From NCBI GenBank assembly GCA_018402095.1, contig JAGYJO010000014.1:1-15264 (forward strand): a stretch of DNA of 15,264 nt, given 5' to 3'. Positions 1 through 6,000 of the stretch are shown piece by piece. The translations under genes were made by a program, and so were the position numbers. The notes under the pieces were generated by a model, which ran no database searches, was not told where the DNA came from, and worked only from the letters and a program-made list of their open reading frames with translations. Source of the DNA: a bacterium. GTDB lineage: Bacteria > Margulisbacteria > Marinamargulisbacteria > SXXA01. Positions within the stretch are counted from its first letter, which is position 1, and the number at the start of each line of letters is the position of its first letter.

Positions 1-14
1 TAGGAAGTAATTAC

Positions 15-20
15 TATAAT
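15..20 (+). promoter_or_regulatory. Candidate -10 box for the marR gene
   Basis: TATAAT is a perfect consensus -10 hexamer. It would place the transcription start near position 27, upstream of the palindrome that covers the marR start. The matching -35 box would fall at or before the window edge, so it cannot be checked. Confidence 0.45.
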
Positions 21-40
21 ATACAACTCGCCCACCAAAA

Positions 41-80
41 CATTTTAATATTGAAATTTTATCATTTCAATATTAAAATG
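41..80. promoter_or_regulatory. Perfect 16-bp inverted repeat, probable MarR operator
   Basis: The arms CATTTTAATATTGAAA (41-56) and TTTCAATATTAAAATG (65-80) are exact reverse complements separated by 8 nt. The repeat lies just downstream of a consensus -10 box and ends on an in-frame ATG of the MarR-family gene. MarR proteins are dimers that commonly bind AT-rich palindromes at their own promoters, so autoregulation is the natural inference. It could alternatively act as an mRNA hairpin in the leader. No second copy was seen near yceI. Confidence 0.6.
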
Positions 81-86
81 TTTTCT

Positions 87-560
87 ATGGGAACAAAATA
101 CACAAGCAACGCCTCCGAAGAAGTCCTCACCTTAGACACCCTAATCAAGGTCTTACGTGCGGCAGGTACACTGGAAAAAAATGTGTCCGACTGGTTAGTC
201 CAACACCAGCTCACCATCACACAGTTTGGGATTCTAGAAGCCTTACACTTCTCCGGAGATATGAATGCGTCACTATTGGCCCAAAAAGTCCTACGTACCT
301 GCGGCAATATGACCTATGTTTTGGACCAACTCTCACAAAGAGATCTCATCAGTCGTGACAGAAACCCCGACAACAGACGGGAAATTCTGGTCAGCCTGAG
401 CCAGGAGGGCCAACAGTTGATCCAAAATATTTTCCCAGATCATGCCTCACGTATGACGACTTTTTTTAATGTATTAACCCCGTCGGAAACACAACAATTG
501 GGAGCACTCTGCAAAACATTGGGTCTCCAGGAAAGGAGCACTTTAGAAAGTAACGCATAA
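87..560 (+). CDS. MarR-family winged-helix transcriptional regulator
   Basis: This is a 157-residue protein of typical MarR length. The N-terminal GTKY segment and a helical dimerisation region precede a winged helix-turn-helix. That domain runs from about LTITQFGILEAL through the recognition-helix region (LLAQKVLRTCGNMTYVLDQL). It ends in the characteristic wing PDNRREILVSLSQEG. A C-terminal helix (LTPSETQQLGALCKTLG) completes the dimer interface. I chose the ATG at 87 because family members begin close to a G-T-K/H-Y motif; an in-frame ATG at 78 and TTG at 51 are alternatives, and none has a clear Shine-Dalgarno sequence. The gene sits upstream of yceI, and MarR-type genes are often found beside YceI-family genes, so a shared stress or membrane-related function is plausible. 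The ligand and targets cannot be read from the sequence. Autoregulation through the palindrome at 41-80 is inferred. Confidence 0.88.
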   Translation: MGTKYTSNASEEVLTLDTLIKVLRAAGTLEKNVSDWLVQHQLTITQFGILEALHFSGDMNASLLAQKVLRTCGNMTYVLDQLSQRDLISRDRNPDNRREILVSLSQEGQQLIQNIFPDHASRMTTFFNVLTPSETQQLGALCKTLGLQERSTLESNA

Positions 561-561
561 G

Positions 562-684
562 TGGGACTGCTTCAAAATGTGTCAGGCAAGGATTTCGAGC
601 CCAAAAAACCGGAGTTTACTGAGCGTAAATGAGGACTTTTTTGGCGAGCACTGACGCCGCATGGCACGTTTTGAAACAGTCCCA
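562..684. repeat. 123-bp nested-palindrome intergenic element (MITE-like or structured RNA)
   Basis: The ends are near-perfect inverted repeats: TGGGACTGCTTCAAAATGTG (562-581) against CACGTTTTGAAACAGTCCCA (665-684), with two G-U-compatible mismatches. Inside lie further nested pairs: GTCAG/CTGAC (581-585 and 651-655), CCAAAAAA/TTTTTTGG (601-608 and 637-644) and TTTAC/GTAAA (615-619 and 625-629), around a 5-nt apex. The element fills nearly the whole gap between the marR stop and the yceI leader and carries no convincing gene. Terminal inverted repeats plus internal symmetry suggest a non-autonomous mobile element or a dispersed intergenic repeat. Copy number elsewhere in the genome cannot be seen here. 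Confidence 0.55.
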
Positions 685-723
685 ACTGCATCATTTTATC
701 CGTTCTATAACCTAGGAGTTGTT

Positions 724-1317
724 ATGAAACATTTATTAAGCACTGTCTCCGTCCTCAGCATCTTGAGCGTCACCACCCTATTTGCAGCACCACAATCGTA
801 CAAAATTGACAAAGCCCATTCCAACGTTGAGTTTTCAGTCCAACATATGGTCTTGAGCAAAACAAAAGGAAGCTTCTCTGACTACACAGGAACTATTCTT
901 TGGGATGCCAGCAAACCTCAAAATTCTCAAATTTCTGGGGCGCTCATGGTCAACAGCATTGATACAAAAGACAAAAAAAGAGACGACCACTTGAAGAGTA
1001 AAGATTTTTTTGATGCAGAAACGTATCCCAAAATCACACTAACCGATACCAAAATCGAAAGCACAAAAAAAGATGGCTACCAGCTCACAGGAAAGCTCAC
1101 CATCAAAGGTGTCACGAAAAATGTCGTAGCACCATTGATTGTACAAGGTCCTATCAAAGATCCTTGGGGAAATGACCGCATTCACTTTAATGCAACATTT
1201 AGCATCAACCGCCAAGACTATGGCATCACCTGGAACAAAATCATGGACAACGGCGGCCTCGTGGTAGGCAACCAAGTCAACATCGACGTCGACATCGAAG
1301 CCATCGCAGGGAAATAA
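724..1317 (+). CDS. yceI: YceI-family periplasmic lipid-binding protein
   Basis: A 197-residue protein with an export signal at about residues 1-22 (MKHLLSTVSVLSILSVTTLFAA), then a full YceI beta-barrel domain. Family hallmarks visible are YKIDKAHSNVEFSVQHMVLSKTKGSF near the mature N-terminus, a KKRDDHLKSKDFFDAETYPKI block, GKLTIKGVTKNV, and DRIHFNATFSINRQDYGITWN near the end. YceI proteins are lipocalin-like and bind isoprenoid or amphiphilic molecules in the periplasm; the ligand here is unknown. The ATG at 724 is preferred over an upstream in-frame ATG at 661, because it follows an AGGAG site at suitable spacing and starts a clean signal peptide. The 661 ATG lies inside the preceding inverted-repeat element. 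The gene follows marR in the same direction, and hairpins at 1320-1400 lie after the stop. Confidence 0.92.
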   Translation: MKHLLSTVSVLSILSVTTLFAAPQSYKIDKAHSNVEFSVQHMVLSKTKGSFSDYTGTILWDASKPQNSQISGALMVNSIDTKDKKRDDHLKSKDFFDAETYPKITLTDTKIESTKKDGYQLTGKLTIKGVTKNVVAPLIVQGPIKDPWGNDRIHFNATFSINRQDYGITWNKIMDNGGLVVGNQVNIDVDIEAIAGK

Positions 1318-1319
1318 TC

Positions 1320-1343
1320 CTTGGGGGACTGGCGTCCCCCAAG
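1320..1343. terminator. Hairpin after yceI
   Basis: A perfect 10-bp stem (CTTGGGGGAC / GTCCCCCAAG) with a TGGC loop begins 3 nt after the yceI stop. There is no T-run after it, so it is either a factor-independent terminator of weak type or an mRNA 3'-end stabiliser. Confidence 0.55.
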
Positions 1344-1361
1344 CCCCAGCCAGGGACGTAG

Positions 1362-1381
1362 GGGCGAAACATTTTTCGCCC
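1362..1381. terminator. Second hairpin in the yceI/SDR convergent gap
   Basis: An 8-bp perfect stem GGGCGAAA / TTTCGCCC encloses a 4-nt CATT loop. It lies between two genes that end towards each other. An A-rich stem side means either strand carries a short U-rich stretch, which suits bidirectional termination. Confidence 0.45.
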
Positions 1382-1382
1382 T

Positions 1383-1400
1383 TATGAAGCCCCCTTCATA
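1383..1400. terminator. Third hairpin in the yceI/SDR convergent gap
   Basis: TATGAAG / CTTCATA forms a perfect 7-bp stem with a 4-nt C-rich loop, ending 9 nt before the stop of the minus-strand dehydrogenase. Read on the minus strand it is the first structure after that gene, so it may serve as part of that operon's terminator. Confidence 0.4.
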
Positions 1401-1409
1401 GTTCTAAGT

Positions 1410-2183
1410 TTATGATTTTGCGTTTCGCCGATTCCCCAGGATTTTATCGTAGAGCCACGCCGGCAAAAGTCGCAACAGACGTACCGACATCGCCAATGGC
1501 CAAGGGAAACTTACCACCGACTTTTGCGCAAGAATCGCCCGATACAGCGCATCCACACCAGCATCAGTACCCATCCGAAATGGCATGGCATACAGATTAC
1601 GGTCTGTTAGTGGCGTTTGAATCCAACCAGGCTGCAGCAGTGTCACACAAACCCCAAACCGCTTCAAATCCATACGAAAACTTTCGGACAATGCACTCAC
1701 AGCAGCCTTGCTCGCACAATAAGCTGCTGCACCCGGCAGTCCCCGATACGCAGCCAAACTACTCATACACACGAGCTGCCCAGATCCACGCAAACACATG
1801 GTAGGAATAGCCGCGTGAAACGTATACATCACACCCAAGAGGTTTGTCCGTAGTACCGACTCAAACTGAGCCGTGTCCGCATACGAAGCTTCGGTGGACT
1901 GACTCACCCCCGCATTGGCAATCACCACATCGAAAGGGCCAACCGTAGACGACGCCCAGGCCACAGCGGCCGACACCGACGCTTCGGATTGAACGTCGCA
2001 AACACGATAAACACAGCGCCCAGGACCCATCGCCGTGAGCCGCTCCGAGAGAGATAAAATCAACGATTCCCGACGCGCCGTCACGATGACCGTGTGGCCG
2101 TCACGGACAAATCGTTCGGCGAGACCGGCACCTAGCCCAGAGGAAGCGCCAGTGATGAAGATGTTTTTTTTGCGGCTAGTCAT
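1410..2183 (-). CDS. Short-chain dehydrogenase/reductase (SDR), classical type
   Basis: A 257-residue NAD(P)-dependent oxidoreductase. The Rossmann motif TGASSGLG is at residues 11-18, NAG at 90-92, and the catalytic tetrad is N114, S142, Y155 and K159 (in AYCASK). TARRES after the second strand, with basic residues, hints at NADP(H) preference. The C-terminal part from about residue 195 resembles membrane-associated SDRs and carries hydrophobic and basic stretches (FPWPLAMSVRLLRLLPAWLYDKIL), possibly for membrane contact. The substrate cannot be deduced. The gene lies 15 nt downstream of the amino-acid symporter on the same strand and is probably co-transcribed. No Shine-Dalgarno sequence is visible before its ATG, so translation may depend on ribosomes finishing the upstream gene. 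Confidence 0.9.
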   Translation of the reverse strand: MTSRKKNIFITGASSGLGAGLAERFVRDGHTVIVTARRESLILSLSERLTAMGPGRCVYRVCDVQSEASVSAAVAWASSTVGPFDVVIANAGVSQSTEASYADTAQFESVLRTNLLGVMYTFHAAIPTMCLRGSGQLVCMSSLAAYRGLPGAAAYCASKAAVSALSESFRMDLKRFGVCVTLLQPGWIQTPLTDRNLYAMPFRMGTDAGVDALYRAILAQKSVVSFPWPLAMSVRLLRLLPAWLYDKILGNRRNAKS

Positions 2184-2198
2184 TAAAATGCATAGCTA

Positions 2199-3509
2199 TC
2201 ACGTGGGATTTTTGACGGCTTCTTCTGTATCTCTGGCCAATTCACCGGAGAGCATCCAGATACAAATCAGGTTGGGAATCACCATCAAGGCATTCGCAAT
2301 ATCCGCAAAAGACCACACAGTTTCCAGTGCCGTCACCGCACCGACAAATACCATCGCGCTATAGATCATACGATACGCCATAACGCCACGGCCTTTGGTC
2401 AAATAGGACAAAGCCTGCTCACCGTAGTAAGACCATCCCAAAATGGTCGAAAACACAAACAGCAACAAAGCCACAGTGAGTACACTAGACCCCACAATAG
2501 GAAAACTTTCAAACACCGAAGAAGTCAGCGCCGCACCACTCGCGCCAGAAGTCCACAAGCCCGAGTTCACGATCACCAAACCCGTCATCATACAAATCAC
2601 AACCGTATCCCAAAATGTACCCGTAGCAGACACCAAGGCTTGGTGAAACGGCGATGGGGTGCGTGCTGCAGCCGCCACAATCGGTGCACTACCCATACCC
2701 GATTCATTGGAAAAAAGACCGCGTGCAACCCCAAAACGAATGGCCTCACGCAACCCCGCACCCAAGAAGCCGCCCACAACCGCATGACCAGTGAACGCCG
2801 ATGTCACGATCAACATGAAGGAGTCCCACAAGGTCGCCCAACCCAGAACCAACATCACCACACAACTCAATACATACACAATCGCCATCGTCGGTACCAA
2901 TGTATTACAAATTTTCGCGATAGATTTCAGGCCACCGATCAACACCAACCCGGTCACAACGGCCAAAAAGACACCCGTCATCCAGGGCATAATGCCAAAG
3001 CTCTCCTGTGCCATATGCGCAACAGAGTTGGACTGCACCATGTTCCCTATCCCAAAAGAAGCAAGAACAGTCATGACGGAAAAGAGAATCGCCAAGCCTT
3101 TTTGACCCAAACGACGCTCCAAAACCACCATAGGACCACCGTGAAAACCAGTGGGGGTTTGAACCCTGTATTTGACCGCCAAAAAGGCTTCCGCATATTT
3201 GGTCGCAATACCAAAAACACCGGTCAACCACATCCACAAAACAGCACCTGGCCCCCCAGCAGCAATCGCCGTAGCAACCCCAACCAAATTACCCGTACCC
3301 ACCGTCGCAGCCAACGCCGTCATCAACGATGAAAAAGGACTAATATCCCCTGGATTTTCTGGTTTTTGAAAGGTGTACCGAATCCCTTTAATAACATGTC
3401 GTTGTATCCCCTTGAGTCTGAATGTCAAAAAGATATGCGTCCCAAACAACGCAATCAGCATCCAAGGTCCCCAAACAAAATCCCCTACTACCTGAATCAT
3501 GTCACCCAT
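2199..3509 (-). CDS. AGCS-family sodium:alanine/glycine symporter
   Basis: A 436-residue polytopic inner-membrane carrier predicted to import a small neutral amino acid with sodium (or protons). The family core PGDISPFSSLMTALAATVGTG is at residues 53-73. It is followed by GNLVGVATAIAAGGPGAVLWMW and by the conserved RGLFSNESGMGSAPIVAAAART loop in the second half. About ten to eleven hydrophobic segments are visible, and the length is at the short end of the family. The ATG at 3509 follows a GGGAGGG ribosome binding site 7 nt upstream; an ATG three codons later is possible but less well spaced. Transcription probably starts in the 3510-3730 gap shared with the divergent release-factor-like gene, and continues into the SDR gene. 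The exact amino acid carried is not resolved by sequence. Confidence 0.93.
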   Translation of the reverse strand: MGDMIQVVGDFVWGPWMLIALFGTHIFLTFRLKGIQRHVIKGIRYTFQKPENPGDISPFSSLMTALAATVGTGNLVGVATAIAAGGPGAVLWMWLTGVFGIATKYAEAFLAVKYRVQTPTGFHGGPMVVLERRLGQKGLAILFSVMTVLASFGIGNMVQSNSVAHMAQESFGIMPWMTGVFLAVVTGLVLIGGLKSIAKICNTLVPTMAIVYVLSCVVMLVLGWATLWDSFMLIVTSAFTGHAVVGGFLGAGLREAIRFGVARGLFSNESGMGSAPIVAAAARTPSPFHQALVSATGTFWDTVVICMMTGLVIVNSGLWTSGASGAALTSSVFESFPIVGSSVLTVALLLFVFSTILGWSYYGEQALSYLTKGRGVMAYRMIYSAMVFVGAVTALETVWSFADIANALMVIPNLICIWMLSGELARDTEEAVKNPT

Positions 3510-3626
3510 TAATAACCCTCCCGCTTGGTATTTTTTTCAAAAAACTAGACTTCAAACGTGTGCCCCTTTTGGATCACGTTGGGATAAAGCCTAACAGTTT
3601 GCAGGAAACATGGGCAACATAGGGTC

Positions 3627-3642
3627 CGTTTCCTAGGAAACG
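3627..3642. promoter_or_regulatory. 16-bp perfect palindrome between divergent genes
   Basis: CGTTTCCTAGGAAACG is an uninterrupted palindrome, positioned in the gap between the minus-strand symporter operon (start 3509) and the plus-strand RF-like gene (start 3731). A second AGGAAAC half lies at 3603-3609. This is the form and place expected of a dimeric repressor operator. No regulator gene sits next to it, so the binder is unknown. Confidence 0.4.
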
Positions 3643-3706
3643 CTTACATCGAGTCTTCTTCACAGGCTCGCCGGCAACGTACAAGTAGGTGTACACTCAT
3701 CATCAT

Positions 3707-3712
3707 TATAAT
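3707..3712 (+). promoter_or_regulatory. Candidate -10 box for the RF-like gene
   Basis: TATAAT is a perfect -10 match, 18 nt before the ATG at 3731. It implies a start near 3719 and a very short leader of about 12 nt. No convincing -35 hexamer is seen at 16-18 nt upstream. Confidence 0.4.
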
Positions 3713-3730
3713 ACCCCAAGAAAGAACCCC

Positions 3731-4141
3731 ATGATCGACTTCGGTATAAATCCCAAAAAAGCAGCCTATCTCGAAGCCCGTATGACAACGCTCAACGTTT
3801 TAGAGTCCGACATCGTCGAAACCTTTATCCGCGCCGGTGGAAAAGGGGGCCAAAACGTCAATAAAGTCGAAACATGTGTTCGGCTCTTTCACAAACCCAC
3901 AGAAACAGAAGTCAAATGTCAGCAATCCCGACACCAACTATTGAATCGCTATCTTGCCAGATGCATTCTCATGGATAAAATAGAAACGATTATCCTCGGG
4001 AAGAAAAGCGCTGCACGGCAGGAACAAGAAAAAATCCGCCGCCAAAAACGCAAACGCAGTAAACGGGCCAAAGAAAAAGTCCTCGATGCAAAAAAAATGC
4101 ATGCAACAAAGAAGAAAAACAGACAGAAGGCCGAGCTATAG
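3731..4141 (+). CDS. Short RF-1-domain protein with GGQ motif (ArfB/C12orf65-like)
   Basis: A 136-residue protein carrying only the catalytic domain of class I release factors. The peptidyl-tRNA hydrolysis motif GGQ is at residues 39-41 within FIRAGGKGGQNVNKVETCVRL. The surrounding EVKCQQSRHQLLNRYLARCIL block also matches the family. From about residue 90 the protein is a highly basic Lys/Arg-rich tail, typical of ArfB-type factors that probe the empty mRNA channel of stalled ribosomes. Codon-recognition domains are absent, so codon-specific termination is unlikely; ribosome rescue is the inferred role. The ATG at 3731 is preferred over an in-frame TTG at 3689, because it follows the -10 box and starts next to the conserved region. 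The usual GPGGQ is GKGGQ here. Confidence 0.85.
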   Translation: MIDFGINPKKAAYLEARMTTLNVLESDIVETFIRAGGKGGQNVNKVETCVRLFHKPTETEVKCQQSRHQLLNRYLARCILMDKIETIILGKKSAARQEQEKIRRQKRKRSKRAKEKVLDAKKMHATKKKNRQKAEL

Positions 4142-4288
4142 CAAGCGGCCACAGATCTGCCATTTCTCGGTCAGTATGGTGTCTTAGAGACATACGGCCG
4201 CGCGTCTCTACAGAACAAAAATGGTGCAGATGGGGTATTTCGCAACATCGCCCATAAGGAAAAGATTTTCTCCTGGTATATGATGGTT

Positions 4289-4294
4289 TATACT
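4289..4294 (+). promoter_or_regulatory. Candidate -10 box immediately before the pseudokinase gene
   Basis: TATACT lies only 8 nt before the ATG at 4303. If used, transcription would start at about 4301 and the mRNA would be essentially leaderless. The sequence before the ATG (GCCCGCCC) has no Shine-Dalgarno site, which agrees with this idea, but no good -35 box is present. Confidence 0.3.
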
Positions 4295-4302
4295 GCCCGC
4301 CC

Positions 4303-6000
4303 ATGTCACTCATCAAAAACAGCTACATCACACAAGCCGAATGGCAGTCAGATATATTCTCGACCACTTTCGCCGCCACCCACCAAGACGACGGACGTAG
4401 CCTGCTCGTCACACAATTTCATGCCAAATGGCTCACCGGTGATGTCGTCGAAAGACTCACCAAAAATTGCCAGAAACTGGCCAATCTCAGACATCCCGCA
4501 ATAGCCAGCCTTCTCGACTTTCACTTCGACGGCCAACATTTCTTTCTCATTTACGATGTCCCCAGCAACGCCAAACCGATGGAAACCGTGATTCGCACAG
4601 AACGTCAGCTATCCTCTGAAACACACCTTCAAACCATCAATCAGATACTAGAGGGACTCACTGCACTAGAGGCCCATGGACGCTATCACGGACACCTCAA
4701 TTTCATGACCGTCTGGATAGTCGATGATCGCCCGCTTCTCGCACATGCCCACACTTACGCCATTCTTTTGGAAACCCACGCAAAAAAAATCACCAAGTAT
4801 ACCAATGGTATTTTTCTCTCTACAGAACAGATCAATGGCTTAGAGGGATCCTCTCGTAGCGACATGTTTTCCCTGGGTGTGATGCTTTACATCTTGTTGT
4901 CTCATCGCTGGCCAATACCCTACACCCAAACACTCTCCGAACTCGCTAAATCTCATATTTCTGAACGTGAGCCCTTCCAACCGATAGACTACTGCTCCCC
5001 TTTAATGACAACATTTCTCAACACACTCCTTGCAACCGCACCCAGCCAAAGATTTGCATCCCTATCCGAATGCCAACAAGCATTTGGCATGGCACGAATC
5101 ATACACAATCCCGAACAATCCCCCCCCGCGCCAGAACCAGATGAAGCGGAAAACACAGACACAGAACACCCCACATCCGTGAGCAAACGGTTTCTCATAG
5201 GATTGCCATTATTCACGATCATCGCATCGGTACTCCTCTACATGGTTTACAGCGTCTACATGACCTCCGTACCCATCCACATCGTTCCCGATGTTCAAGG
5301 TCTTTCGGTATCAGAAGCCACAGAAAAACTAGAAGCACTAGGACTAAGAACCAAAGTCGCGGGCAGCAGATTTAGCATTGATTTCCCACCTGGATATGTC
5401 CTGGAAAGCCGTCCGCCAGTGGGCAGAGAGGTCAAAGAAAACCGCTTAATTCTATTATTCATCGCCAAAAGAGCGGAACAGCTACAGGTGCCTGATTTTC
5501 AAGGTCGGTCTTGGACACAAACTTTGGCTTTGGCTTCTGAAATCGGATTGCAAATCACAACGCTAGAGGAACACTACTCCGCAACCGTGGATAGAAGCTA
5601 TGTCATTGACCAAGACACAACCCCAAACATCTCTGTCAGTCCCAATATCAGTGTGGGCGTCACGATCAGCAAAGGGTACCCCGCATCTATGACACTGCTA
5701 CCCTCACCCATCAGTCCAGAGTTGCGACGTATCGCCATCGAGATAGCCGTCCTTCCAAACTGGGCCTCTCAAACCATCGTCATCCAACACCTCTTCGACG
5801 ATCAATCACAAACGCTCTTTTCCAAGGTTTGCGAACCCAACTTTGAAACAACACTTGTCCAAGACCTACCTATCGGCGGTCGTTTGCGAATCATATACAA
5901 CAATAAAATCGCAGCAGAAACAGATATCACCGCGCCTGCCCCAGAGGGAGAAACAATTTCCAGTGACAACGAAACAAACATCCCTTTTCTCACCTTTTGA
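4303..6000 (+). CDS. Membrane PASTA-domain protein with degenerate Ser/Thr kinase domain (pseudokinase)
   Basis: A 565-residue protein in four parts: a kinase-like domain (about 1-265), an acidic proline-rich linker, one transmembrane helix (297-320), and two PASTA repeats outside the membrane (about 325-388 and 394-458). A C-terminal beta-rich region of unknown type (about 465-545) follows. The kinase fold is recognisable from NLRHPAIASLLDF, YHGHLN and LSTEQINGLEGSSRSDMFSLGVMLYILL. The catalytic residues are gone: HRDLKPEN reads HGHLNFMT (residues 129-136), which loses Asp, Lys and Asn, and DFG reads AHA (about 147-149). PASTA domains in active homologues sense muropeptides or lipid II, so a non-catalytic cell-wall sensor or scaffold is the inference. 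The reading frame is long and intact, so this is not a recent pseudogene. It overlaps ribD downstream. Confidence 0.85.
   Translation: MSLIKNSYITQAEWQSDIFSTTFAATHQDDGRSLLVTQFHAKWLTGDVVERLTKNCQKLANLRHPAIASLLDFHFDGQHFFLIYDVPSNAKPMETVIRTERQLSSETHLQTINQILEGLTALEAHGRYHGHLNFMTVWIVDDRPLLAHAHTYAILLETHAKKITKYTNGIFLSTEQINGLEGSSRSDMFSLGVMLYILLSHRWPIPYTQTLSELAKSHISEREPFQPIDYCSPLMTTFLNTLLATAPSQRFASLSECQQAFGMARIIHNPEQSPPAPEPDEAENTDTEHPTSVSKRFLIGLPLFTIIASVLLYMVYSVYMTSVPIHIVPDVQGLSVSEATEKLEALGLRTKVAGSRFSIDFPPGYVLESRPPVGREVKENRLILLFIAKRAEQLQVPDFQGRSWTQTLALASEIGLQITTLEEHYSATVDRSYVIDQDTTPNISVSPNISVGVTISKGYPASMTLLPSPISPELRRIAIEIAVLPNWASQTIVIQHLFDDQSQTLFSKVCEPNFETTLVQDLPIGGRLRIIYNNKIAAETDITAPAPEGETISSDNETNIPFLTF

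Noticed and set aside
661..723. N-terminal extension of YceI from ATG 661
   Set aside because: It would put 21 residues before a clean signal peptide, begins inside the inverted-repeat element, and the ATG at 724 has the better ribosome site.
2640..3332. Long plus-strand open frame opposite the symporter
   Set aside because: It is antisense to a strongly supported AGCS gene, has an implausible composition (His, Thr and Asn-rich) and lacks a ribosome site.
4142..4302. Possible structured RNA between the GGQ gene and the pseudokinase (GCGGCC/GGCCGC and AGAGAC/GTCTCT pairs)
   Set aside because: The pairings are short and widely spaced, and could be chance; no T-run or known RNA motif supports a call.
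4303..5100. Active Ser/Thr kinase call for the PASTA protein
   Set aside because: The HRD catalytic Asp, the following Lys and Asn, and the DFG Asp are all replaced.
5800..5962. FMN riboswitch before ribD
   Set aside because: The upstream DNA is coding sequence of the pseudokinase and shows no recognisable RFN-element pattern.
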